DNA from: Phaeobacter cretensis
GTDB lineage: Bacteria > Pseudomonadota > Alphaproteobacteria > Rhodobacterales > Rhodobacteraceae
Reading direction: 5' to 3'
DNA: 64,000 nucleotides
Assembly (NCBI RefSeq): GCF_047372505.1
Contig: NZ_JBKBEU010000001.1
Location: 1,488,001 to 1,552,000, forward strand
Position numbers and translations under genes: made by a program. The notes beneath the pieces are model-generated. The model did not search any database. It was not told where the DNA came from and saw only the letters and a list, made by a program, of their open reading frames with translations. Below, piece by piece: positions 26,156-35,390 of this stretch; the stretch's first letter is position 1; each line of letters starts with the position of its first letter.

Positions 26156-27583
26156 TTACGGGAGCCAGCGCTGCACAAATTGCACCACTCGTTTCACCAT
26201 TGGACTATCAAAAAGCCGTGGTGAGAAATAGGCCCCTGCGACGCGTTTATTCACTTCTGATATAGTTGGATAAGGCGCAACCATGCCGGCGACTTGGCTC
26301 ATCTTCAAATTATTGGCGATAGCCATGGACCACAGCGCCATCAACTCCCCCCCTTGATGCCCTACAACAGAAGCACCAACAGGGCGTCCTTTTACGACCA
26401 TCACCTTTATAAGCCCCTTGCTCTTGCGTTCCGCAAGAGCGCGGTCGTTGTGGTGATACTCAAACCGTGCGACCTCCATCCGGTCACCATGTTCTGCGCG
26501 CGCCTGGACCTCGGTCAGCCCCACCTGAGCCAATTCGGGCGAAGTATAGGTCGCCCAAGGAATATGATTAATCTTGGCTTTGGACGGCAGGCCAAACAAG
26601 ATGGACCGGATAATGACACCGGCATGATAACCCGCCACATGGGTAAACTGCATCCCCCCTGCGACGTCACCGATGGCATAGACCCGGCGGTTGCTGCTCC
26701 GCAGACTGTTATCCACCACCACACCTGCGCGATTGGTTTCAATACCGGCGGCCTGAAGGTTCAAGTTGTCGATGTTGGGTCGTCGCCCAACCGCCATCAA
26801 TAAATGGCTGCCATCGAACTCGCGACCATCCTTAGTAAGAACGCGAATGCCGTCTGCTTCAGTGGCCGTGATTGTATCGGCTTGTGCACCCTCTGCTATG
26901 TCGACCCCTTCGGCGCGGAGTTGCTCCAGCACAACAGCGGCCAGCTCAGGGTCATCCTTGCCTAACGCTTTATCACCTTCAATCACCGTGACTTTGCTAC
27001 CCAACCGAATATGAGCCTGTGCCATTTCCATACCAATTGGTCCACCGCCAATAATCAACAGGTGATCGGGGCGTTCACGCAAGTCAAACAATGTCTCATT
27101 GGTGTAATAAGGTACATTATCCAATCCACTGATTGGCGGCACAAAAGGCGAAGACCCTGTCGCGATGACAATGCGGCGGGCTATGATGCGGTGCTCACCC
27201 GCCTGAACCACGCGGTCGTCGATAAAACGGCCGTAGTCACGAATAACCCGTACGCCAAAGCCTTCGAATCGTTCCTGGCTGTCCACTGGCGCAATGGTGG
27301 CGATAACCTCTTGCACATGGTCCTTGGCAGCAGCGTAATCGACTACAGGCACTTGATCGGCGACACCGTACGCGCTGGCGTGGGACTGGCCGTAGGCTAC
27401 CTTGGCGCTGGCTAATAGTGACTTTGACGGCACACAACCATAATTCAGACAGTCACCGCCCATTTTGTGGCCCTCCAAGAGTACCACATCTGCGCCCATC
27501 TGACTTGCCCCTGCCGAAACGGACAGGCCACCCGATCCGGCGCCAATAACAAGCAGATCACATGTAATATCCAACATGTTCAT
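26156..27583 (-). CDS. FAD-dependent pyridine nucleotide-disulphide oxidoreductase (MerA-like, no metal-binding domain)
   Basis: 475 residues. The FAD site is LLVIGAGSGGLS at 11-22 and the redox-active disulphide is GGDCLNYGCVPSKS with Cys45 and Cys50. A second Rossmann motif for NAD(P)H is LLIIGGGPIGMEMA and the second FAD site is RVYAIGDVAGG. The usual catalytic His-Pro pair of dihydrolipoamide or glutathione reductases is replaced by a Tyr-Pro in VAPYPTISEVNK, as in mercuric reductases. But the N-terminal HMA domain and the C-terminal cysteine pair of MerA are both absent, so it should not reduce mercury. The start overlaps the TVP38 stop (ATGA). The substrate is unknown. Confidence 0.88.
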   Translation of the reverse strand: MNMLDITCDLLVIGAGSGGLSVSAGASQMGADVVLLEGHKMGGDCLNYGCVPSKSLLASAKVAYGQSHASAYGVADQVPVVDYAAAKDHVQEVIATIAPVDSQERFEGFGVRVIRDYGRFIDDRVVQAGEHRIIARRIVIATGSSPFVPPISGLDNVPYYTNETLFDLRERPDHLLIIGGGPIGMEMAQAHIRLGSKVTVIEGDKALGKDDPELAAVVLEQLRAEGVDIAEGAQADTITATEADGIRVLTKDGREFDGSHLLMAVGRRPNIDNLNLQAAGIETNRAGVVVDNSLRSSNRRVYAIGDVAGGMQFTHVAGYHAGVIIRSILFGLPSKAKINHIPWATYTSPELAQVGLTEVQARAEHGDRMEVARFEYHHNDRALAERKSKGLIKVMVVKGRPVGASVVGHQGGELMALWSMAIANNLKMSQVAGMVAPYPTISEVNKRVAGAYFSPRLFDSPMVKRVVQFVQRWLP

Positions 27584-28428
27584 TGCTCCTCACGGGTCGC
27601 TGCGGGACGGCGTTTCTTAAGCAGAATTGGCAGCGCCGCGAGCACACAGAGCCCAAGAATCGGCCCGATCACAAACGGCTCCCATAAGAGCGACAGATCC
27701 GGCGTCTCACCACGGTCAAACACCGCCCCCAGGCCAACGCCAATCCAGGTGAACACCACGGCACCCGGTATAATGCCCACTGCCGTCGTCCATAAGAAGT
27801 TGATCAGCTTTACGCCAACCAAAGCAGGCAAGAGGTTGGCCACAAAAAACGGCACCGCAGGCACAAGCCGCAACAGCAGCAGCACCTCGATTTCATTCTC
27901 GCGCAGGGCCTGCTTCAGGATACGCACGCGCCCCTCTGCAGTCTCCAACCGATTGGTCAGCACTGCGCCAAGCCCCCAGCGCGCCGCCAGAAAGATACCA
28001 ATCGCTCCAACCGTTGCCGCAAACACATTGAACACCGTGCCCGAAACCAAACCAAAAAGGAACCCGCCGGTAACCGAAGCAACCGCCGCGCCGGGCAGCG
28101 AGAAAACTACAATCACCACATATGCCAGCACAAACAGCCCAACGAGGCCCAGGTAATTGTCATCCCGAAACGCCATCAAGGCCACCCGGTTGTCTCGTAA
28201 TGTGTCAAATGTCAGGTAGTCGCCCAGCGTCATCGCCCCGATGATGGCAACGACCAGCACGACCGCCAACGGCAGAAAACGGGCCAGCGCAGGCTTCTTC
28301 TCTCCACTGCCACCTGATTCGATTTCAGCATTCTGTCCCGGTGTCGTTGCACCGGTGGCGGGAGGTTCGGAATGGTCAGGCATGGGCAATGAATTCCTGC
28401 TGTCTTTGGCCGTTGTCTGGCGGGTCAT
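27580..28428 (-). CDS. TVP38/TMEM64-family (DedA-like) membrane protein
   Basis: 282 residues from 28428; an ATG at 28383 (MPDHSEPPATG) is an equally good start. After a polar, Pro/Gly-rich N-terminal tail there are about six hydrophobic segments. The family (VTT/SNARE-associated) block is seen in FSLPGAAVASVTGGFLFG and LLLRLVPAVPFFVANLLPAL, the re-entrant loops with prolines and the conserved RLVP. These proteins are thought to act as lipid scramblases or transporters. It is the first gene of the operon with the flavoprotein, an arrangement often seen in proteobacteria. Confidence 0.85.
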   Translation of the reverse strand: MTRQTTAKDSRNSLPMPDHSEPPATGATTPGQNAEIESGGSGEKKPALARFLPLAVVLVVAIIGAMTLGDYLTFDTLRDNRVALMAFRDDNYLGLVGLFVLAYVVIVVFSLPGAAVASVTGGFLFGLVSGTVFNVFAATVGAIGIFLAARWGLGAVLTNRLETAEGRVRILKQALRENEIEVLLLLRLVPAVPFFVANLLPALVGVKLINFLWTTAVGIIPGAVVFTWIGVGLGAVFDRGETPDLSLLWEPFVIGPILGLCVLAALPILLKKRRPAATREEQ

Positions 28429-28684
28429 ACTGTGTACCGCAGATGCGGCTGTTCGGTCTGGGCCAATCTAAGTTCCATGGCCTTTGTATCTGGCTATCCG
28501 GTAAATAGGCGTGGCACGAGGTTGCACGGGGTTTCTTCACGCCCGCTTGATCGTACTCCGCAAAAAAGTGAGCCATACACCGTTCTGCCCCCTGTCTGTT
28601 ACAAATCTCTTCTGGTAGAGGGCCTCCAGCACCCGGTTTTCATGGAAATGTTGCATTTCACGTAGAAAACAATCGCGTTGGGGT

Positions 28685-28713
28685 TTGACTCGCAGGTCAT
28701 TCCCTTCTAGAGA
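28685..28713 (+). promoter_or_regulatory. promoter of rpmH-rnpA
   Basis: TTGACT at 28685-28690, 17-base spacer, TAGAGA at 28708-28713. It lies about 73 bases before the rpmH ATG, leaving room for a leader. The 357-base gap between 28429 and 28785 otherwise shows no gene. Confidence 0.6.
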
Positions 28714-28785
28714 CCGGGCTTCGAGATAGACCCCCGGGTGGCCGATTCCGCGCCGTCCCGATGTAAACAGTTGGAGACCGGAGCG

Positions 28786-28920
28786 ATGAAACGCACCTAT
28801 CAGCCTTCGAACCTGGTTCGCAAACGCCGCCACGGCTTCCGTGCGCGCATGGCCACCAAGGCAGGCCGCAAGATTCTGAACGCACGCCGCGCACGCGGTC
28901 GCAAGTCGCTGAGCGCGTAA
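28786..28920 (+). CDS. rpmH: 50S ribosomal protein L34
   Basis: 44 residues, [20 protein letters not shown] and onward, the invariant L34 sequence, ending GRKSLSA. Start ATG 28786 is preceded by TTGGAGACCGGAG. L34 is in the large ribosomal subunit. It is followed within 26 bases by rnpA; this rpmH-rnpA-yidD order is standard in bacteria and here leads toward yidC. Confidence 0.98.
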
Positions 28921-28946
28921 TCGCGCCCAGCTCTGTTCAGACAGAC

Positions 28947-29396
28947 ATGACACCGCCGGAGACCCCCAAGGATGGCTTTGCTGCCCAAGGGACTAGGTCT
29001 CCGGCGGTGTCCGTTTATGTACCAGACAACTCGATGAACATCTCCGATACGGCTCGACCAGAGGTCATCACCAAACGCCGCGACTTTCTCGCAGCTGCGC
29101 GTGCACGTCGTCAGGGCACAAAGGGGATGATGGTTCAAGGTCGCAAACGCCGAGAAGACGAGCCCGGCGGTGATGTCACCCGCTTGGGATTTACATGTTC
29201 CAAGAAAGTCGGCAATGCCGTTGCCCGGAATCGCGCCAAACGGCGCCTCCGCGAGATTGCCCGTCTGATTCTACCGTCTCACGGGCGTCCGGGATGGGAT
29301 TATGTGTTGATTGGCCGCGCTGACGAAACTGCCAGGCGACCTTTCGAGGAACTGAAACGCGACTTGATCTACGCGCTGAAAAAGATCCACCGCTAG
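28947..29396 (+). CDS. rnpA: ribonuclease P protein component
   Basis: 149 residues, about 30 longer than E. coli RnpA because of an N-terminal extension common in this order. The conserved RNR core FTCSKKVGNAVARNRAKRRL (residues about 83-102) binds the RNA subunit. RnpA helps RNase P cut the 5' leader from tRNA precursors. The first ATG at 28947 is taken; a start inside the extension cannot be excluded. It lies 26 bases after rpmH and is probably co-transcribed. Confidence 0.95.
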   Translation: MTPPETPKDGFAAQGTRSPAVSVYVPDNSMNISDTARPEVITKRRDFLAAARARRQGTKGMMVQGRKRREDEPGGDVTRLGFTCSKKVGNAVARNRAKRRLREIARLILPSHGRPGWDYVLIGRADETARRPFEELKRDLIYALKKIHR

Positions 29397-29504
29397 TAAC
29401 ACAGAACCCTTTAGCAGATACTGACGCCAGAGAATAACATCGTCGACACGCGATCCTCGTTGTGACGTATTGCCGTGCTACGCGCCAGCACCTATCTAAG
29501 GCGC

Positions 29505-29762
29505 ATGACCCCGTTAGCCCATCTCTTTGCCTTGCCAGTACGCGCCTATCGGCTGCTATTCAGCCCATGGGTCGGCTTCAACTGCCGTTATCAGCCAACC
29601 TGTTCAGCCTATGCGTTGGAAGCACTCGAGCAACACGGAGCAGTCCGGGGGGCCTGGCTGACAGCCCGGAGAATCGGCCGCTGCCACCCCCTAGGAGGGG
29701 ATGGCTATGACCCGGTGCCCGACAGTGATCGTGAACACGACCAGGCAGCAAAACCTAAATAA
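29505..29762 (+). CDS. yidD: membrane protein insertion efficiency factor YidD
   Basis: 85 residues from ATG 29505, with TAAGG just upstream; a GTG at 29475 is less likely. The family signature is complete: YRLLFSPWVGFNCRYQPTCS (phenylalanine/cysteine-rich) followed by ALEQHGAVRGAWLTARRIGR and CHPLGGDGYDPVP. YidD sits on the inner face of the membrane and aids YidC-dependent insertion. It is downstream of rnpA, separated by about 108 bases. Confidence 0.95.
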   Translation: MTPLAHLFALPVRAYRLLFSPWVGFNCRYQPTCSAYALEALEQHGAVRGAWLTARRIGRCHPLGGDGYDPVPDSDREHDQAAKPK

Positions 29763-29780
29763 TCTTAGTGCTGCCACCAG

Positions 29781-30353
29781 TCATTTCTTTTCAAAGAATA
29801 TGGTGACTTGGCCAAGTGTCACTCCATAACGGCTCATATAGGCCTTGTTGAGCAATCTATCGTCCTCAAGCAGCCACATCCAATCGTCGAAAGTGACCCG
29901 CATGATTTTGCCACCGGGCACCGGCAAATCAATGGTGTAGCCCCAATTGAACGTATCGCCATTCTCCTCCCCGTGAGCGATGCCCTGCACCCCGTCGGCA
30001 ATACCTTCCCATGCGCTCTCACCCGTTTTTGTCAGCGACCATATACGCTGCTCGGTGCTACCGTCCGCATAGATAAAATCCTCAACCAGCGTCAGTACGC
30101 GCCCATCCCAATCGCCAGTTATCTCGACTTTAAATCGCCGCCGAACAGTTCCAAACCGATCCTCGAACTGGCCGTAGGCCACAGTTTTTCCCGCAAAATA
30201 CTCCTCTAGGTTAAACATTTTACCGCTTAGTTTTTCATCCGTCAGACTCGGTCTACCGCAAGAAGCTAGCACCACAAGCGAGATAGCTCCTGCGCCAAAA
30301 ACAGCGCAGCGACCAAACCGAAACCTGCGCGCTATCGCGGTTGCAAATGCCAT
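29781..30353 (-). CDS. DUF3833-family lipoprotein
   Basis: 190 residues on the opposite strand from its neighbours. The N-terminus holds a signal with the lipobox VLASC at about residues 28-32, so it is a lipoprotein. The rest is a beta-rich domain of the DUF3833 family: NLEEYFAGKTVAYGQFEDRF, WDGRVLTLVEDFIYADGS and MRVTFDDWMWLLEDDRLLNK. Family members are found in marine proteobacteria and are of unknown function. GAGGAGTGAGGT precedes the ATG. It is convergent with yidD (18 bases apart) and divergent from ttcA. Confidence 0.85.
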   Translation of the reverse strand: MAFATAIARRFRFGRCAVFGAGAISLVVLASCGRPSLTDEKLSGKMFNLEEYFAGKTVAYGQFEDRFGTVRRRFKVEITGDWDGRVLTLVEDFIYADGSTEQRIWSLTKTGESAWEGIADGVQGIAHGEENGDTFNWGYTIDLPVPGGKIMRVTFDDWMWLLEDDRLLNKAYMSRYGVTLGQVTIFFEKK

Positions 30354-30518
30354 ACCTCACTCCTCATCATTGTCTTGCTTCACTTACCCATAGCTACGCA
30401 GCGATCCCGGCTTTGGATGAATCTGCGGCACGGCACAGCGACCACACGTCCGACCGCCACCATACCTTTGCTGCGTTTTTCCTTGGCAAAACCCATTCTC
30501 CCGGGCTAAGGGGCGGCT

Positions 30519-31406
30519 ATGCTTGATAATGATCTGGACGATATCCACCCGCTATTTGCTGGCGCTCCCTCGACTACCGAGTTCAAGAAACTCAGAAAAC
30601 GGATCGTGCGTTATGCCCGAGAAGCGATTGAGCAATACGGCATGGTGGAGCGGCGCGAGGATGGCAGTACACCACGCTGGCTTATCTGCCTGTCTGGTGG
30701 CAAGGATAGTTACACGCTGCTTGCGGTGCTCTATGAGCTGCAGTGGCGCGGACTTCTGCCGGTCGATCTGCTTGCCTGCAATCTTGATCAGGGTCAGCCA
30801 GGATTTCCGGCAACTGTACTACCTGAGTTTCTGAGTAAGATGGGTGTTCCGCACCGAATCGAATACCAAGACACCTATAGTATCGTGATGGACAAGGTTC
30901 CGCAGGGCCGCACGTTCTGCGCGCTATGTTCCCGCTTGCGGCGCGGCAACCTCTACAGAATCGCGCGCGAGGAGGGTTGCTCAGCGGTCGTGCTTGGCCA
31001 TCATCGTGACGACATCCTTGAAACTTTCTTCATGAATCTCTTCCACGGCGGCCGCCTGGCGACGATGCCACCAAAATTAGTCAACGAAGAAGGCGACTTG
31101 TTCGTATTTCGCCCCTTGGCGCACGTGGCAGAAAGTGATTGCGAAAAATTCGCCAAAGCTCTGAATTACCCTATCATTCCATGTGACCTCTGCGGCAGTC
31201 AGGATGGACTGCAGCGCCAACAGGTCAAACAGATCCTTGACGGCTGGGAATCAAACAGCCCCGGACGCCGCCAAGTGATGTTCCGCGCATTGATGAATGC
31301 TCGCCCTTCGCACCTTCTGGATCCCAAGCTGTTCGATTTTACGGGTCTTATGTTGAAAAAAACCGATTTCCAGGCGGATTCGGACGAAATTCCCGATTTG
31401 CGTTAA
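30519..31406 (+). CDS. ttcA: tRNA 2-thiocytidine synthetase TtcA
   Basis: 295 residues. The PP-loop SGGKDS (59-64) adenylates the tRNA base. Two CxxC pairs, C134-C137 (FCALCSRLRRG) and C222-C225 (CDLCGSQDG), hold the Fe-S cluster. Together they define TtcA, which thiolates cytidine 32 in a subset of tRNAs, including arginine tRNAs. AAGGGG lies before the ATG. It begins after a 165-base gap divergent from DUF3833, and the EAL gene follows 66 bases later. Confidence 0.96.
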   Translation: MLDNDLDDIHPLFAGAPSTTEFKKLRKRIVRYAREAIEQYGMVERREDGSTPRWLICLSGGKDSYTLLAVLYELQWRGLLPVDLLACNLDQGQPGFPATVLPEFLSKMGVPHRIEYQDTYSIVMDKVPQGRTFCALCSRLRRGNLYRIAREEGCSAVVLGHHRDDILETFFMNLFHGGRLATMPPKLVNEEGDLFVFRPLAHVAESDCEKFAKALNYPIIPCDLCGSQDGLQRQQVKQILDGWESNSPGRRQVMFRALMNARPSHLLDPKLFDFTGLMLKKTDFQADSDEIPDLR

Positions 31407-31472
31407 CTTGCCGGTCAGACCGCAGCCCTAATCTGTAGCAGGCACCACATGCCGTAGGTGAAAGGTCTACAG

Positions 31473-33017
31473 ATGACAAAATCGCTGTCGCAGACGCTGA
31501 CACAGGTCAGAAAACGGATTGTCCCAGTGTTGCTGGGCCCACCGCTGCTTGCGTTTTTGCCCGCCCTCACCCTCGCGACTTTCTGGATGGGCGGTGAGCT
31601 AGCGCTGCTGATCGTTGCGCTTGGACTGCCATTGATCTTTGCAGCGTCTGGTGGATTTTCCTACTTCCGTCGTCCAAATACCCCCCGCGACAGTCTCACC
31701 GGTATGATGATGCGCGACGGGTTTAATGAAATCGTTTCCGAAGTTTACGACAGTGCAGCCGACACAGGCCTGCGCTCTGCTGTGTTCATTATTGAACTGG
31801 ACGAGTTCAAGGAGCTTACACAGCGCCATGGGCAAGAAACCGCAGATCAACTGGTAAATCGCTCTGGCGATCGGATCCTCTCGATTCTGCGCCCACAGGA
31901 TTATGTAGCGCGGATCGGTGACTCTCGCTTTGCAATCTGCCTCACACCGGTTCTGCAAATGGATCTGGAATTGGCCATCCAAATGGCCGGACGCCTTCAA
32001 ACCGCCATCGAAGAACCCATCGCCGTAGACGGTGCCTCTCTCTATGTGTCCTGCTCCATCGGCTTCTGCCTACATAGCCGGGCCCCGAAACCCTCCGGCA
32101 GCGATTGGATGGGCGCCTCATGCACAGCACTCCTAGATGCACAGAACAATGGCCCGTCCGGTATCCGCGCCTTCTCACCCGAAATGGGTCAACGGACCAA
32201 AGCGCGCGGTGATATGCTGGATGAGGTAACAGACGCGTTGGAAAACGGGCAGATCCAGGCTTGGTTTCAGCCGCAGATCTGTACCGACACTGGTAGAGTC
32301 TCTGGGTTTGAGGCGCTGGCCCGCTGGGCACACCCGGTCCGCGGCATGATCGCTCCTATGTCCTTCCTTCCCGCACTGGAGAGTGCCGGCAGGATGGAGC
32401 GACTGAGTGAAATCATGCTCTATAACGCGTTGACCGCACTCAAGGCTTGGGATGCCGCCGGACTGCATGTTCCCTCCGTTGGAGTAAATTTCGCTACCGA
32501 TGAGTTGCGAAACGTAAATCTGGTGGAGCGTATCCAGTGGGAGCTGGAACGTTTTGGTCTCACTCCTGACCGGCTGTGTGTAGAGATTCTAGAGACGGTG
32601 ATGACCGACCGCCCTGATGACATAATTGTGCGCAATATCGCGGCTCTTGGGGAGCTGGGATGTGGCATCGATCTGGATGATTTTGGCACTGGCCATGCTT
32701 CGATCGCTGCGGTTCAGCGGTTCCGCGTATCACGCATAAAGATTGACCGGTCCTTTGTCATGAAGGCTGATCGCGATCCCGAACAACAAAAACTGATCGC
32801 CGCAATCCTCACCATGGCAGAACGACTGGATCTCGACACTCTAGCAGAAGGAGTGGAGACCGTGGGCGAACATGCACTACTCTCACAACTGGGCTGTGAT
32901 CATGTGCAGGGTTTCGGCATCGGTCGACCAATGCCCTTCGACCAGACGCTCGACTGGATTGCTGCCCATGAGGCCAAGCTTCAAGATGCTCCCACAATCG
33001 GCCGCCACGGTCACTGA
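31473..33017 (+). CDS. EAL-domain cyclic-di-GMP phosphodiesterase with degenerate GGDEF domain
   Basis: 514 residues from ATG 31473 (AAAGG in front; an in-frame GTG lies 15 bases earlier). Two helices at about 20-40 and 43-62 anchor it. The GGDEF domain follows, but the active-site motif reads GDSRF (149-153) instead of GGDEF, so it should not make c-di-GMP. The EAL domain is intact: GFEALARW with EAL at 280-282, DDFGTGHAS, IKIDRSF and AEGVETV. It should hydrolyse c-di-GMP, with the first domain perhaps regulatory. It lies between ttcA and yidC and is not obviously co-regulated with either. Confidence 0.93.
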   Translation: MTKSLSQTLTQVRKRIVPVLLGPPLLAFLPALTLATFWMGGELALLIVALGLPLIFAASGGFSYFRRPNTPRDSLTGMMMRDGFNEIVSEVYDSAADTGLRSAVFIIELDEFKELTQRHGQETADQLVNRSGDRILSILRPQDYVARIGDSRFAICLTPVLQMDLELAIQMAGRLQTAIEEPIAVDGASLYVSCSIGFCLHSRAPKPSGSDWMGASCTALLDAQNNGPSGIRAFSPEMGQRTKARGDMLDEVTDALENGQIQAWFQPQICTDTGRVSGFEALARWAHPVRGMIAPMSFLPALESAGRMERLSEIMLYNALTALKAWDAAGLHVPSVGVNFATDELRNVNLVERIQWELERFGLTPDRLCVEILETVMTDRPDDIIVRNIAALGELGCGIDLDDFGTGHASIAAVQRFRVSRIKIDRSFVMKADRDPEQQKLIAAILTMAERLDLDTLAEGVETVGEHALLSQLGCDHVQGFGIGRPMPFDQTLDWIAAHEAKLQDAPTIGRHGH

Positions 33018-33572
33018 CCTACTGAGTTTCCTATGCCGACGATCTCTTGCCAAATCGATTTGCGTAGCCAACGAAGGCAGGAGGTTTAAGGGAAGAGCCA
33101 CTACTCCTTCGTAGTCTCCTGATACACGACGTTTAATCGTCCGCTTGCTAACCCAACGTAGCCTTTACTACGCAAGCTCAGAGCGTAACCTTCGCATATG
33201 TAGGCGCACTATGGGTACTTCAGGTCCAACCGTTCCTAACAATGGTTTTTCGAAGCCCAGATCACCCGGCCCTCAATCATCGGCCGGTCATACTGGCTAA
33301 CTTCCAATCGTCGCCTTTTCAATAAGCCGATAAGCAGACATGTGTTTTCCTGCATTGATAAATCGTTTTGTTTGCAAAGCTCAATCATCGGACAAAACTG
33401 ATCTGCAATGACCTGCCATATCTGCATGATCCGGCATTTTGCAGGTAGGATCTCGGAAAATCCTGCGTCAAGCTAGCAGCTAGAGCATCATTGGGGCGAT
33501 TCCGCTTGACCTTGGGGGGTCATCTCTGTTGAACCACACCCTGTCATTCCATGCACGAGGTGGCAGTCCCCA
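33018..33572 (+). other. 555-base intergenic stretch before yidC
   Basis: No gene that I can support. A 63-codon frame on the minus strand (33236-33427) has no ribosome site and no recognised domain. The region should carry the yidC promoter; TTGACC near 33507 is one possible -35 element, but no good -10 follows. Confidence 0.5.
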
Positions 33573-35390
33573 ATGGACGATCAGAACAAGAACCTTCTTC
33601 TCGCAACCGCGCTTAGCTTCCTAGTGATTCTGGGGTGGTATATCTTTTTTCCACCGCCGGAGCAGCAAACCCAGCCTGACACCGTGGTCGCCGAAACCGC
33701 ACCAATGGGCGATGCTGCTGTCGCGCCGACCGCTGCTGGCTCCGTCTCCGGTACCGACGCAGCTACCGTCAGTCCCGAGGCTGAGGCTGTCGCCGATGCT
33801 CCGCGCTTGGCAATCGACACGCCGCGCGTCTCTGGGACGATATCCCTTCAGGGCGGGCGTCTCGACGATCTGTCGCTGAAAGACTATCGCGTCTCGCTGA
33901 ACGAGGATGCCGCCATCGTCAAGATGCTGTCCCCGGTCGGAGATCCTAATGCGTACTACGCACTTTATGGGTGGGCACCGGGTGCTGGCCTCGGTCCCGA
34001 TGCGGTGCCGGGTGCCAATACTCTTTGGCAGGCTGATGCAAACGCGACCCTGACCCCGGACGCCCCAATCACCCTAACGTGGGATAACGGGAATGGTCTA
34101 ACCTTCAGCCGTACGATCGCTGTGGATCAGGACTACCTATTCTCCATCACGCAGTCCGTCACCAACGCCTCCGGCGGAACCGTGGCACTGGCGCCCTATG
34201 GCACCCTTGCTCGACATGGCGAGCCGCAGGATCTGAAGAACTTCTTCATCCTGCACGAAGGGGTGATCGGCATGGCCGACGGAACCCTGGCCGAAATCGA
34301 TTATGACGACATGACTGATTTCGAGATCGACAGCCGTACCGGTGCACGCGCCGAAGTGACCCAAACCGAAACCAACGGCTGGATCGGCTTCACAGATCAC
34401 TACTGGATGTCGACCTTGATCCCCGATCCGGGCCAGTCGTTTCGGGCCATCGCGAAATTTGATGAACGCCGCGACATCTATCAGACAGATATCGTATTAC
34501 CGACAGTCACGGTTGCTGATGGAGAGACAAGCGAAGCCACCACCATGCTGTTTGCTGGCGCTAAGGAATGGGCGACCATCCGCGGCTACGAACAAGACGG
34601 CATCGAAGGCTTCCTGGACAGCATCGACTGGGGTTGGTTTTTCTTCCTGACCAAACCGATCTTTGCAGTTTTGCACTGGTTGCACGCGCTGATTGGCAAC
34701 ATGGGCTGGGCAATCATCGGCCTGACCGTCCTCATCAAGCTGTTAGTCTTCCCCTTGGCATATAAATCTTATGCATCCATGGCGAAGATGAAAGAGCTGC
34801 AGCCGCGGATGGAAGAGATTAAGGAAAAAGCTGGCGATGACCGTCAGAAGCTCCAGCAGGAGATGATGGCACTCTACAAGAAAGAGAAGGTTAACCCGGC
34901 GGCAGGCTGTTTGCCGATCCTGATCCAGATCCCGATCTTCTTCTCGCTTTACAAGGTGATCTTTGTGACGCTGGAACTGCGTCACGCCCCCTTCTTTGGC
35001 CCATTCCAGGATTTGAGCGCACCCGATCCGACATCAATCATGAACCTCTTTGGCCTGCTGCCCTTTGCAGCGCCGGTCGAAGGAACGTTGATGGCTACGA
35101 TCTTGATCGGGATTCTGCCAATTCTCCTGGGTGTCTCCATGTGGGTGCAGCAGAAACTGAACCCCGCCCCCACCGATCCAACACAGCAGATGATTTTTGC
35201 ATGGATGCCTTGGGTCTTCATGTTCATGCTGGGCGGTTTTGCCTCGGGTCTTGTTGTCTACTGGATCGCGAACAACACCATCACCTTTACGCAGCAGTAT
35301 TTGATCATGCGCAGCCATGGCTATAAGCCGGATGTGTTTGGCAATATCAAATCCGGCTTCAAGAAGACGCCAAAGGCTGAAAAGAAATGA
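33573..35390 (+). CDS. yidC: membrane protein insertase YidC
   Basis: 605 residues. A first helix (LLLATALSFLVILGWYIFF) is followed by a low-complexity Ala/Thr/Pro linker and a large periplasmic beta domain (about 75-350). The conserved insertase core then has the GWAIIGLTVLIKLLVFPLAY helix, the coiled cytoplasmic hairpin with KMKELQPRMEEIKEK, NPAAGCLPILIQIPIFFSLY and the last helices with WMPWVFMFMLGGFASG. YidC inserts and folds inner-membrane proteins, with or without SecYEG. GAGGTGG precedes the ATG. It overlaps the MOSC gene by ATGA. Confidence 0.98.
   Translation: MDDQNKNLLLATALSFLVILGWYIFFPPPEQQTQPDTVVAETAPMGDAAVAPTAAGSVSGTDAATVSPEAEAVADAPRLAIDTPRVSGTISLQGGRLDDLSLKDYRVSLNEDAAIVKMLSPVGDPNAYYALYGWAPGAGLGPDAVPGANTLWQADANATLTPDAPITLTWDNGNGLTFSRTIAVDQDYLFSITQSVTNASGGTVALAPYGTLARHGEPQDLKNFFILHEGVIGMADGTLAEIDYDDMTDFEIDSRTGARAEVTQTETNGWIGFTDHYWMSTLIPDPGQSFRAIAKFDERRDIYQTDIVLPTVTVADGETSEATTMLFAGAKEWATIRGYEQDGIEGFLDSIDWGWFFFLTKPIFAVLHWLHALIGNMGWAIIGLTVLIKLLVFPLAYKSYASMAKMKELQPRMEEIKEKAGDDRQKLQQEMMALYKKEKVNPAAGCLPILIQIPIFFSLYKVIFVTLELRHAPFFGPFQDLSAPDPTSIMNLFGLLPFAAPVEGTLMATILIGILPILLGVSMWVQQKLNPAPTDPTQQMIFAWMPWVFMFMLGGFASGLVVYWIANNTITFTQQYLIMRSHGYKPDVFGNIKSGFKKTPKAEKK

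Noticed and set aside
26156..27583. Mercuric reductase annotation for the flavoprotein
   Set aside because: The HMA domain and the C-terminal cysteine pair needed for mercury binding are missing, and no mer genes are nearby.
33236..33427. A 63-codon minus-strand frame before yidC
   Set aside because: No ribosome site, no known domain and no operon context; too weak to call.
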